Below, in pieces: positions 29,468-37,299 of a DNA stretch of 64,000 bases; the first letter of the stretch is position 1, and the number at the start of each line of letters is the position of its first letter. The stretch is from positions 248,001-312,000 of the forward strand of contig NZ_JAMTCK010000009.1 in assembly GCF_024171785.1 (NCBI RefSeq), given 5' to 3'. The stretch is from Goodfellowiella coeruleoviolacea. GTDB lineage: Bacteria; Actinomycetota; Actinomycetes; Mycobacteriales; Pseudonocardiaceae. A model generated the notes under the pieces. The model did not search any database, was not told the DNA's origin, and saw only the letters and a list, made by a program, of their open reading frames with translations. Both the position numbers and the translations under genes were made by a program.

Positions 29468-30640
29468 TCAGGGCTGTTCGAACGTGACCTCGGGGTTGGC
29501 CGGGGTGGGGCCGTCCAGCAGGGGCTGCCGGGTGCCCTTGAGATGCAGGTCGAAGAAGGCGCCGACATAGCCGCGGGTGATCCGCACGGCGCGCTGCGCG
29601 GGCAGTTCGGTGGTGGCGGGCTGGCCGAGCAGGGATTCCAGGACCGGGCCGTCGGTGAAGCTGCCGTGGTCCGCGCCGGCGACGGTCAGCCAACGCTTCC
29701 AGCCGTCCAGGCTGGGCCAGTCGCGGTCCCACGTGTGGTCGCGGCCGGGCGTGTGGTCGGCCTGGGAACCCAGCAGCAGGAAGGGACGACCGCCGAGGCC
29801 GGTGCTGGGGACCGGTTCGCGGAAGGTGCCGTCCAGGTTCACCCCCGCCCGGATTCGGGTGTCCGAGGCCATCGCCGTGGCGGCGGAGGCACCACCGATG
29901 GAGTGCCCGGCCATGCCGATCCGCTCCGGGTCGATCAGCCAGGCGTACCGCCAGGCCGCGTGCTGTCCGGTGAGCTGGTCGAGCACGAACGAGACGTCCG
30001 CCGCCCGGCTCCTGGTGATGGCCGCCGGGCCGCCGGCGGGAGGTTGGTCGCAGATCACGCAGGTCAGGGTGCGCCCGTCGGGGAAGGTGGTGCCGCTGGA
30101 CTCGTAGGTGTGGTCGACCAGTGCGACCACGTAGCCGTGGCTGGCCAGGTCCTCGGCGAGGCTGCTGAGGGTGGCCCTGGGCAGCGTGAGGCCGGGGGAG
30201 AGCACGACCAGGGGAAAGCGGCCGGGCAGGGGCCGGGCGTCGGTGCGGGAATGGGTGTGCAGGCCGCTGATGACCTCGGCCGGCACGGTGGCGCCCGGGG
30301 CCTTGCGCTGGAGCAGCAGCCGGGCCTCCTCGGTGGTCGAGTAGGACGCGGGCTGGCCGGTCCCGGGCCAGGCGGGGTAGTGGACGGACAGCATCAGCTG
30401 CCGCGCGCCCGCTTCGGGCACCCAGGGATCGGTGCGGTGCTCGTCGACCAGGTGGAGCACGTCGCGTCCGACCGCGTGCGCACCGGTCGGCCTCGGCAGT
30501 CCTGAGTGGACATCCGCCTGCCGGGAGGTGGCGGTGGCGGAACGCGGTGCCGGTTCGGCCGCGGCGGTGGTCGGGGAGGCCACCACGGCGAGGGAGCAGA
30601 CCACGGCGACGGCGATCGCCGGCTTCAGCACTGTCCTCAT
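29468..30640 (-). CDS. Secreted alpha/beta-hydrolase, PAF-acetylhydrolase-like, 390 aa
   Basis: A signal peptide (AIAVAVVCSLAVVASPTTAAA, shortened here to its hydrophobic core of about 18 residues) is followed by a mature alpha/beta-hydrolase. The nucleophile elbow is GHSIGG near 253-258, and VVLSPGLTLPR near 150 forms the oxyanion region. A conserved disulfide-type pair CVIC lies near 208. The C-terminal GADHGSFTD supplies the probable catalytic histidine. The family cleaves short acyl chains from phospholipids or esters outside the cell. Start ATG 30640 has AAAGGA 6 bases upstream. It follows the ABC-2 permease gene closely. Confidence 0.85.
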   Translation of the reverse strand: MRTVLKPAIAVAVVCSLAVVASPTTAAAEPAPRSATATSRQADVHSGLPRPTGAHAVGRDVLHLVDEHRTDPWVPEAGARQLMLSVHYPAWPGTGQPASYSTTEEARLLLQRKAPGATVPAEVISGLHTHSRTDARPLPGRFPLVVLSPGLTLPRATLSSLAEDLASHGYVVALVDHTYESSGTTFPDGRTLTCVICDQPPAGGPAAITRSRAADVSFVLDQLTGQHAAWRYAWLIDPERIGMAGHSIGGASAATAMASDTRIRAGVNLDGTFREPVPSTGLGGRPFLLLGSQADHTPGRDHTWDRDWPSLDGWKRWLTVAGADHGSFTDGPVLESLLGQPATTELPAQRAVRITRGYVGAFFDLHLKGTRQPLLDGPTPANPEVTFEQP

Positions 30641-30687
30641 CACTGTCCTTTCGGGATTCACATCGGTGGTGGGTGGACGCGATCCGG

Positions 30688-31518
30688 TCACACGTCGCGG
30701 CGAGTGACGACGATCAGCGTGAGCAGGGCCGCGACCAGCGGCCAGAGCGCGAACACGACCCAGGAGCCGGTGACCGTCGGCAGGGCCGGACTGTCCCGTG
30801 GGTGCGTCTGGGACAGGCAGTTGCGCCACACGTACAGGGGGAGCGTGGCGTACAGGTCGTTGGCCCACTGGTGGACGGTCGGTTTGAGGAACGACGGAAC
30901 CACGACCAGCACACCGCAGACCGCGACGACGGCCGCGGCGGTGTGCCGCAGCAGCGCGCCGAGCCCCATGCCGACCAGCGCCGCCACCGGAGCGAGCAGG
31001 GCGTCCGCGGCCAGGACGCGCAGCACGCCGGGGTCGGTGAGCGAGACCCCGATCTGGCGCCCGGACAGGATCGCCTGGCTCGCGCCGAAGGACGCCGCGG
31101 TGACGACCGCGCCCAGGGTGAGCATGACCGCGGCCACGACAGCCACCTTCGCGGCCACCACGCGGTGCCGGGCCGGGACGGCGGTGAGGGTGGTGCGGAT
31201 CAGGCCGGTGGCGTACTCGCCGACGACGGTCAGGGCGCCCACACTGCCCGCGCCGATCACCAGCAGGGCGGCGGTGGCCCCGGTGAGAACCTCCGACACC
31301 GGGTGGTACGCGGCCTGCTCCCTGGGGGTGTAGGTCGGCCAGTCGAGGTAGGTGTTGACGCTGCTGTACGCGGCGAACCCGATCAGCGCGAGCGCGCCCA
31401 CGCCGAGCAGCCAGCGGGTCGAGCGCAGCGACCACAGTTTGATCCACTCGGCGGCGAGGAGGTCGCGGAAGCGGGCCGGTGGAGTGGTCGGCCGGGCGAT
31501 CGGGGTGGCGGTGCTCAC
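30688..31518 (-). CDS. ABC-2 type transporter permease, 276 aa
   Basis: Six hydrophobic segments are visible (near 35-55, 78-100, 118-145, 160-185, 190-210 and 250-270), with a cytoplasmic N-terminus containing AAEWIKLWSLRSTRW, typical of ABC-2 permeases. Its GTG start overlaps the stop of the ATPase gene by 4 bases, so the two subunits are translationally coupled. The substrate is unknown; such pairs commonly export antibiotics, lipids or peptides. Confidence 0.88.
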   Translation of the reverse strand: MSTATPIARPTTPPARFRDLLAAEWIKLWSLRSTRWLLGVGALALIGFAAYSSVNTYLDWPTYTPREQAAYHPVSEVLTGATAALLVIGAGSVGALTVVGEYATGLIRTTLTAVPARHRVVAAKVAVVAAVMLTLGAVVTAASFGASQAILSGRQIGVSLTDPGVLRVLAADALLAPVAALVGMGLGALLRHTAAAVVAVCGVLVVVPSFLKPTVHQWANDLYATLPLYVWRNCLSQTHPRDSPALPTVTGSWVVFALWPLVAALLTLIVVTRRDV

Positions 31519-32426
31519 CGGCGCTCACCCGCCCGGTGGTCGGCCCGGTCGGCGGTGAGTTCCATGAACGCCTGCTCCAGTGACGCGGTACGCGTGGCGA
31601 GCCCGTGCAGCACGATGCCGTGGGTGTGGGCGAGTTCGCCGACGCGGGGTGCGCTCAGGCCGGTCACGGTGAGCGCGTCGACGCCCTCGGCCGTGACGGC
31701 GGCACCCGCCCGGGTGAGCAGCGCGGCCAGTTCGGCCGCGGCGGGGGTGCGCACCGAGACGCCTGCCCGGCTGCCGCGGGCGGCGAACTCGGCCACGCTC
31801 TCCTCGGCGATCAACTCGCCCCTGCCGATGACCACCAGGCGGTCGGCGGTGTGCTCCACCTCGCTCATCAGGTGGCTGGAGACCAGGACCGCCCGTCCCT
31901 CGGCGGCCAGGCGGCGGAACAGGTCGCGCACCCACCGCACGCCCTCCGGGTCCAGGCCGTTGACCGGTTCGTCGAACAGCAGCACGGGCGGGTCGCCGAG
32001 CAGGGCGGTGGCGATGCCGAGCCGCTGCCGCATGCCCAGGGAGAAACCGCCCAGCCGCCGGCCCGCCACCCCGGCCAGCCGCACCTCCGCCAGCACCTCG
32101 TGCACCCGGCGGCGGGGCAGTCCGTTGCCGCGCGCCAGCGCCGACAGGTGCGCGGCGGCGCTGCGGCCACCGTGCACGTCGTTGGCGTCGAGGAGCGCGC
32201 CGACGTGCCGCAGCCCGGCCCGCAGGTGGGCGAACGGGCGGCCGTTGATCGTGGCGGTCCCGCTGCTGGGCCGGTTCAGGCCGAGGATCATGCGCAGCGT
32301 GGTGCTCTTGCCCGCGCCGTTGGGGCCGAGGAACCCGGTGACACGTCCCGGCGGCACCGTGAACGTCAGGTCGTGCACGGCGAGCACGTCGCCGTAGCGT
32401 TTGGACAGTCCGCTGACTCTGATCAC
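31515..32426 (-). CDS. ABC transporter ATP-binding protein, 303 aa
   Basis: It has a Walker A GPNGAGKST, a signature-type motif FSLGMRQRLGIATAL, a Walker B LLFDEPVNGLDP and the H-loop histidine in SSHLMSE. The C-terminal about 80 residues are the regulatory extension common in DrrA/BcrA-type exporters. I place the start at GTG 32424-32426, where homology begins; an ATG at 32480 would add 18 unusual residues. It forms an exporter with the overlapping permease gene and is divergent from the two-component system, which may control it. Confidence 0.9.
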   Translation of the reverse strand: MIRVSGLSKRYGDVLAVHDLTFTVPPGRVTGFLGPNGAGKSTTLRMILGLNRPSSGTATINGRPFAHLRAGLRHVGALLDANDVHGGRSAAAHLSALARGNGLPRRRVHEVLAEVRLAGVAGRRLGGFSLGMRQRLGIATALLGDPPVLLFDEPVNGLDPEGVRWVRDLFRRLAAEGRAVLVSSHLMSEVEHTADRLVVIGRGELIAEESVAEFAARGSRAGVSVRTPAAAELAALLTRAGAAVTAEGVDALTVTGLSAPRVGELAHTHGIVLHGLATRTASLEQAFMELTADRADHRAGERR

Positions 32427-32523
32427 GCCAACCACGCTGGCGCACACCACCCGGCTCGGGCATCTGGCCGAGGACCACATTCGCCGGCGGGAGGGTGGCC
32501 GCCAGGTATAGGCCCGCAGGCTG

Positions 32524-33771
32524 ATGTCCGATGTGGAGTCCGGGTGGCACGATCAGCGCGTGCCTGACAACCCGCGCCGGCCCGTTCCGGCGCACCGCCT
32601 GCCGCCGAGTGCGCGGACCGCACTCACCTGGTGCGCGGTCGCCGGTCTCACCCTGGTGCTCTGGGCCGCGCTGGGAGCGGGCCCGGAGCCGGCGCACGGG
32701 CAGCCACCGGGCAGCCTGCGACTGGCCGGCTGGCCGCGGCTGGTGGTGGCGGCGCTGCTCGCACTGCCGTTGCGCTGGGCCCGGAGCCGGCCGCTGCCGG
32801 TGCTGGCGGCCGTGGTGCTCGGCTTCCTGGCGGTCACCACGTCACACGCGCGAATCGAACAGGCCTGGCCGCTCGTGCTCGCCGCGGACGCCCTGGTGGC
32901 CCTGGTCGCGGCGACGCGACCCCGCCACGTCGCCGCCGTGGCCGCGACCGCCACCCTGGTCGGGCAGGAGGCGGTCTGGCAGCGCGAACTGTGGGCCAGC
33001 GGCGGTGCGCCCCGCCTGCTGGCCGTGGGCATGCTGGCCCTGACCGCGCTGATCGCGCTGCTGGTGCTGCTCGCCTGGGTCGCAGGGACGATGGTCCGGC
33101 AGCGGCGCGACCACGCGGCCGTGCTGCGCGAGCACGCCGCCACCCAGGCGGCGGCGGCCGAGCGGCTGCGCATCGCCCGTGAACTCCACGACGTGGTCGC
33201 CCACGGCATCGGCGTCATCGCCATCCAGGCCGGTGCCGCCGGCCGGGTGATCGGCTCCCGCCCGGACGCGGCGCGGGACGCGCTGGCCGCCATCGAGACG
33301 ACCAGCCGGGACACCCTGAAGGGGCTGCGGCAGCTGCTCGGCGGGCTCCGCGCGACCGAGGTGGCCGAACCAGCGGGCCTGACCGGGCTGGCCGGGGTTG
33401 ACCGGCTGGCCGAGACGACAACGGCCGCCGGCGTCCGCGTCGAGGTGCGCTGGCGCGGCCGGAACCGCCCACTTCCCTCCACGGTGGACCATTCCGCGTT
33501 CCGGATCATCCAGGAGGCGGTGACCAACGTGGTGCGCCACGCGGGTACCGACCACTGCCGGGTCCTGATCGACCACCGCGGCGAGGAGCTGTGCGTCGAG
33601 GTGCTCGACAGCGGCGGTGGTCGGGCGGCCGGAGCGGGGGAGAGCGGGTACGGCATCGCCGGCATGCGGGAGCGGGTCGCCCTGCTGGGCGGTCAGTTCA
33701 GCGCTGGTCCTCGGCCCGAGGGCGGCTTCCGGGTCACCGCCCGGCTGCCGCTGCTGGAGGCGGCGCGATGA
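32524..33771 (+). CDS. NarL-type sensor histidine kinase, 415 aa
   Basis: The N-terminal membrane part has about five hydrophobic segments (34-190). A HisKA_3 domain follows with the phosphorylated histidine in IARELHDVVAHGIG near 222, then a HATPase domain with FRIIQEAVTNVVRHAG (N-box) and SGYGIAGMRERVALLGG (G-box). A TATAGG box at 32507-32512 suggests a short or absent leader. ATG 32524 is used; GTG 32560 is a good alternative. The stop overlaps the response-regulator start (ATGA). It is divergent from the ABC exporter genes. Confidence 0.9.
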   Translation: MSDVESGWHDQRVPDNPRRPVPAHRLPPSARTALTWCAVAGLTLVLWAALGAGPEPAHGQPPGSLRLAGWPRLVVAALLALPLRWARSRPLPVLAAVVLGFLAVTTSHARIEQAWPLVLAADALVALVAATRPRHVAAVAATATLVGQEAVWQRELWASGGAPRLLAVGMLALTALIALLVLLAWVAGTMVRQRRDHAAVLREHAATQAAAAERLRIARELHDVVAHGIGVIAIQAGAAGRVIGSRPDAARDALAAIETTSRDTLKGLRQLLGGLRATEVAEPAGLTGLAGVDRLAETTTAAGVRVEVRWRGRNRPLPSTVDHSAFRIIQEAVTNVVRHAGTDHCRVLIDHRGEELCVEVLDSGGGRAAGAGESGYGIAGMRERVALLGGQFSAGPRPEGGFRVTARLPLLEAAR

Positions 33772-34427
33772 CGGTCCGCGTGGTGCTCGCCGACGACCAG
33801 CCACTGGTGCGCGCCGGGCTGCGCGTGGTCATCACCGACACCCCGGACATCGACGTGGTCGGAGAGGCCGGGACCGGTGCCCAGGCGGTCCAGCTGGTGC
33901 GGGACCTGCGCCCGGACGTGGTGGTGATGGACATCCGCATGCCCGGCATGGACGGCATCGAAGCCACCCGCATGATCACGGCCGAGTCGCCGGAGGCCCG
34001 CATCCTCATCCTCACCACGTTCGACGACGACGACAACGTGTACGCGGCGCTGCGCGCCGGTGCCGCCGGGTTTCTCGTCAAGGACATGGCCTTGGACGAC
34101 ATCCTCACCGCCGTCCGCGTGGTCGCCGCCGGGGACGCGCTCATCGCGCCGAGCGTCACCCGCCGCCTCATCGAGCAGTTCGCCCGGCGGCCCGAACCCA
34201 CGCCCCGCCCGCGCAAGCTCGACGGGATCACCGAGCGGGAGCACGAGGTGCTGATCCTCGTGGCGCGGGGCATGTCCAACAGCGAGATCGCGGCACACCT
34301 GCACATCAGCCACGGCACGGCCAAGGCCCACGTGGCCAGCCTGCTCAGCAAACTCGGTGTCCGGGACCGGGTCCACCTGGTCATCACCGCCCACCAGGCG
34401 GGCCTGATGGCTTGGCCCCCGGGCTGA
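33768..34427 (+). CDS. LuxR/NarL-family response regulator, 219 aa
   Basis: The receiver domain has the acidic pair ADDQ near residues 9-11, the phosphoacceptor aspartate in VVVMDIRMPGMDG near 55 and the lysine in FLVKDM near 104. The C-terminal LuxR helix-turn-helix includes ITEREHEVLILVARGMSNSE and the recognition helix HGTAKAHVASLLSKLGV. It is translationally coupled to the kinase and probably activates the divergent ABC exporter. Confidence 0.95.
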   Translation: MTVRVVLADDQPLVRAGLRVVITDTPDIDVVGEAGTGAQAVQLVRDLRPDVVVMDIRMPGMDGIEATRMITAESPEARILILTTFDDDDNVYAALRAGAAGFLVKDMALDDILTAVRVVAAGDALIAPSVTRRLIEQFARRPEPTPRPRKLDGITEREHEVLILVARGMSNSEIAAHLHISHGTAKAHVASLLSKLGVRDRVHLVITAHQAGLMAWPPG

Positions 34428-34474
34428 CCCCCGGTGGATGACCGGCGGATGACCAGGTGTGGTGGCTGGCCAGG

Positions 34475-34508
34475 TGTGGTCGCCGGTTCCCCAGTACCGG
34501 CGACCACA
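34475..34508. terminator. 13-bp hairpin between convergent genes
   Basis: Perfect arms TGTGGTCGCCGGT (34475-34487) and ACCGGCGACCACA (34496-34508) with an 8-base loop lie between the response regulator and the FG-GAP gene, usable on both strands. Confidence 0.75.
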
Positions 34509-34530
34509 TCAGTCAGCGGGTTGGGCGCGG

Positions 34531-35457
34531 CTACCGGCGGAACGACACCGGGACGTCGCCGTTGGTGCCCCACTGCCAGTTGGCGATGGCGCCGTTGCTC
34601 CGGTTGAGGGTGTACCAGACGCCGTTGGAGGGCCGCCACACGGCGAGGTCCTGCACGCCGTCGCCGTTGTAGTCGCCGCTCACCGGGACGTCGCCGCTGG
34701 TGCCCCACTGCCAGTTGGCGATGGCGCCGTTGCTCCGGTTGAGGGTGTACCAGACACCGTTGGAGGGCCGCCACACCGCGAGGTCGGCGATGCCGTCCTC
34801 GGTGAAGTCACCGTAGACGGGCACGTCCCCAGCCGTGCCCCACTGCCAGTTCGCGATGGCGCCGGTGACACCGTCCTTTGTGTACCAGACGCCGTTGCTG
34901 GGCCGGAACACCACCAGGTCGGCGATGCCGTCGCCGGTGTAGTCGCCGCTCACCGGGATGTCGCCGTTGGTGCCCCACTGCCGGTTCGTGATCTCACCGG
35001 TCACCGGGTTCTTCACGTACCAGACGCCGTCGGACGGGCGCCACACCGCGAGGTCGGCGATGCCGTCACCGGTGTAGTCCCCGCTCAGCGGCACGTCCCC
35101 CGCGGTACCCCACTGCCAGTTGGCGATGGCGCCGTTGCTCCGGTTGAGGGTGTACCAGACGCCGTTGGAGGGTCGCCACACGGCGAGGTCCTGCACGCCG
35201 TCGCCGGTGTAGTCGCCGCTCACCGGCTTGTCACCGCTGGTGCCCCACTGCCAGTTCGCGATCGCGCCGGTGGACTGGTCGAGCGTGTACCAGACGCCGT
35301 TGGACGGGCGCCAGACCACGAGGTTGTTCGTGGCGGCGCCGGCCGTGGTGGGTGAGGAAGCGGTTTCCGCGTTCGCGGTCGCCTGCGTTGTCGCTGCGCT
35401 GATCAACCCAAGAGCGAGTGCACCGATCAGCGCCATGGATCTTCGTCCGACACGCAT
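34531..35457 (-). CDS. Secreted VCBS/FG-GAP-type repeat protein, 308 aa
   Basis: A signal peptide (RRSMALIGALALGLISAA...) precedes six tandem 45-residue repeats, the last one cut short. Each has VWRPSNGVWYT, a W-x-W-G-T turn and a calcium-loop-like GDYTGDGxxDLAVW. This fits a small secreted beta-propeller whose loops bind calcium, as in FG-GAP/VCBS proteins. No catalytic domain is present, so it is probably a binding or adhesion protein. Start ATG 35457 has AAGGGAG 7 bases upstream. The repeats are also very similar in DNA, so copy number may vary by recombination. Confidence 0.85.
   Translation of the reverse strand: MRVGRRSMALIGALALGLISAATTQATANAETASSPTTAGAATNNLVVWRPSNGVWYTLDQSTGAIANWQWGTSGDKPVSGDYTGDGVQDLAVWRPSNGVWYTLNRSNGAIANWQWGTAGDVPLSGDYTGDGIADLAVWRPSDGVWYVKNPVTGEITNRQWGTNGDIPVSGDYTGDGIADLVVFRPSNGVWYTKDGVTGAIANWQWGTAGDVPVYGDFTEDGIADLAVWRPSNGVWYTLNRSNGAIANWQWGTSGDVPVSGDYNGDGVQDLAVWRPSNGVWYTLNRSNGAIANWQWGTNGDVPVSFRR
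34545..35320 (-). repeat. Tandem 135-bp coding repeats
   Basis: Six units of 135 bp encode the repeats of the secreted protein. Several units are nearly identical over long stretches (for example the blocks near 34570-34640, 34705-34775 and 35110-35180), showing recent duplication or gene conversion. Confidence 0.8.
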
Positions 35458-35659
35458 TGGTTGTCTCCCTTCGACAATTTGCGCGGCGTCGGGTGGAATT
35501 TCTTGCTGTGCCGCGCTCTGCCATTGTCCTGGCCCGGAGAGTTGTTGCAGGGCGCGGAATTCTCGCCGTTTCATGGAATTGTTCTGGTAGGCGTGCGTGC
35601 GCCCGCGTCGCGAGGACCCGGTGGGTGGCGGAGCACCGCGACGGGCCGGCACCGGTTGG

Positions 35660-36370
35660 TCAGCGCGGCCGGCTGGTGTGCCAGACGGCGCGCACGGTGT
35701 CCTCGGTGAGCACGTCGGCGGGCGCGCCCTGGGCGACCAGCCGCCCCGCGTTGAGCAGCAGGCAGTGGTCGGCGCGCAGGGCCTCGTCCAGGTCGTGGGT
35801 GGTGTGCACCACGGTGCGGCCGGCCGCGCACTCCTGGCGGAGCACCTCGGCGATGCGGCGTTGGGCTTCCAGGTCCAGCCCGGTCGATGGCTCGTCGAGC
35901 AGCAGCAGTCCGGACCGCTGGGCAAGTCCCTGCGCCACCAGGGCGCGCTGCCGCTGGCCGCCGGACAGCGCGCCGAGCTTCCGGGTGGCGAGGCCGTCGA
36001 TGTCCAGGCGCGCCAGGCACTCGTCCACGATTTCCTTGTCCTGTGTGGACAGTCGGCGCCACGGGCCGAGCCGGGCCCAGCGGCCCATGGCGACCGCGTC
36101 GCGCACGGTCATCGGCAGCGTGTCCGAAACGGCGCTGTGCTGCGGGACGTAGGCCGGGGCCGGCGTGCTCGCGCGGTCGACCGCGCCGGAGACCGGCGCC
36201 AGCACGCCCGCGATGACGTTGAGCAGCGTGGTCTTGCCGGAGCCGTTCGGCCCGAGCACGACGGTCGCCCTCGCGCTGGGTACGCACGCGGTGACGCGCT
36301 GGAGGACCAGCTCGCGGGCATACCCCGCGGACACCTCGTGAAGGACAACCGCTGGCCGCACACCGTCCAC
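35660..36370 (-). CDS. aztA: Zinc ABC transporter ATP-binding protein AztA, about 236 aa
   Basis: It carries Walker A GPNGSGKTT, Q-loop YVPQHSAVSD, signature LSGGQRQRALVAQ and Walker B LLLLDEPSTGLD. Sequence and neighbourhood fit the zinc importer ATPase AztA. The frame is open up to an ATG at 36409, but that codon lies inside the Zur-like palindrome; GTG 36368-36370 with GGGAG about 10 bases upstream is more likely, so the start is uncertain. It is divergent from aztB, and one Zur site between them could control both. Confidence 0.85.
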   Translation of the reverse strand: MDGVRPAVVLHEVSAGYARELVLQRVTACVPSARATVVLGPNGSGKTTLLNVIAGVLAPVSGAVDRASTPAPAYVPQHSAVSDTLPMTVRDAVAMGRWARLGPWRRLSTQDKEIVDECLARLDIDGLATRKLGALSGGQRQRALVAQGLAQRSGLLLLDEPSTGLDLEAQRRIAEVLRQECAAGRTVVHTTHDLDEALRADHCLLLNAGRLVAQGAPADVLTEDTVRAVWHTSRPR

Positions 36371-36389
36371 TGTGACCAAACTCCCGCTG

Positions 36390-36417
36390 TTGACGACAAT
36401 GATTTTCATTGTAGGGT
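36390..36417 (+). promoter_or_regulatory. aztB promoter with Zur box filling the spacer
   Basis: A -35 box TTGACG (36390-36395) and a -10 box TAGGGT (36412-36417) are 16 bp apart. The spacer is a 17-bp perfect palindrome, ACAATGA-TTT-TCATTGT (36396-36412), matching the AT-rich Zur operator type. Zinc-loaded Zur there would block RNA polymerase. The GTG of aztB lies 7 bases after the -10 box, so its mRNA is probably leaderless. Confidence 0.8.
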
Positions 36418-36423
36418 GCGCTC

Positions 36424-37299
36424 GTGGAGTGGATGGTCGCCCCGTTCGAGGTGTCGTTCGTGCAGCGGGCCCTGTGGGCCGGGGTTCTGGTGTCGTTGGT
36501 CTGCGCCCTGGCCGGGACCTGGGTCGTGTTGCGGGGCATGGCCTTCCTCGGTGACGCCATGTCGCACGGCATGCTGCCGGGGGTGGCGCTGGCCTCGCTG
36601 CTCGGCGGAAACCCGCTGCTCGGCGCCGCGGCGAGCGCCGGCCTGATGGCCGCGGGTGTGTCCGCGCTGGGGCGGGTGCGGGGGATCTCGCGCGACACCA
36701 CGATCGGACTGCTGTTCGTCGGCATGCTGTCGACCGGCGTGATCATCGTGTCGCACTCGCGGTCCTTCGCCGTCGACCTCACCGGTTTCCTCTTCGGTGA
36801 CGTCCTCGCGGTGCGCGTGACCGACCTCGTGCTGCTGGCGGTCGCGCTCGCGGTGGCCGGACTGGTGTCGGTGCTGGGCCACCGGTCCTTTGTGGCGCTG
36901 GTCTTCGACGAGCGCAAGGCGCACACCCTGGGCCTGCGCCCCCGGCTGGCCAACGCGCTGCTGCTCGGGCTGCTCACCCTGGCGATCGTGGTCTCGTTCC
37001 ACGTCGTCGGCACCCTGTTGGTGTTCGGGCTGCTGATCGCGCCGCCCGCCGCCGCGGTGCTGTGGGCCCGGCGAATCCCGTCGGTCATGGCCGGGGCGGC
37101 GGTGCTCGGCAGCCTCGCGACCACCGTCGGTCTGCTGGTGTCCTGGCACTGGGGCACCGCGGCCGGGGCGACGATCGCCGCGACCTCGGTCGCCCTGTTC
37201 TTCGGCTCGGTGCTGGCCGCGCACCTCCACCGCCGGGTGCGCGCGAGGCCGCGTCCGGCTGTCCCCGATGTCGAGCGAGAGGTCGAGCGAGCGCAGTGA
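36424..37299 (+). CDS. aztB: Zinc ABC transporter permease AztB, 291 aa
   Basis: This is an ABC-3 family metal permease with about eight membrane helices and the family-typical RGMAFLGDAMSHGMLPGVAL segment near 38-57 and FHVVGTLLVFGLLIAPPAAA near 180. It ends in a basic tail. The leaderless GTG start follows a Zur-controlled promoter. Its stop overlaps the next gene start by one base (TGATG). With AztA and the binding protein AztC it would import Zn2+ under zinc shortage. Confidence 0.9.
   Translation: MEWMVAPFEVSFVQRALWAGVLVSLVCALAGTWVVLRGMAFLGDAMSHGMLPGVALASLLGGNPLLGAAASAGLMAAGVSALGRVRGISRDTTIGLLFVGMLSTGVIIVSHSRSFAVDLTGFLFGDVLAVRVTDLVLLAVALAVAGLVSVLGHRSFVALVFDERKAHTLGLRPRLANALLLGLLTLAIVVSFHVVGTLLVFGLLIAPPAAAVLWARRIPSVMAGAAVLGSLATTVGLLVSWHWGTAAGATIAATSVALFFGSVLAAHLHRRVRARPRPAVPDVEREVERAQ

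Noticed and set aside
34545-35320. Regular repeats considered as a CRISPR array
   Set aside because: The 135-bp units are in frame, encode a conserved 45-residue repeat behind a signal peptide, and have no spacer-like unique segments.
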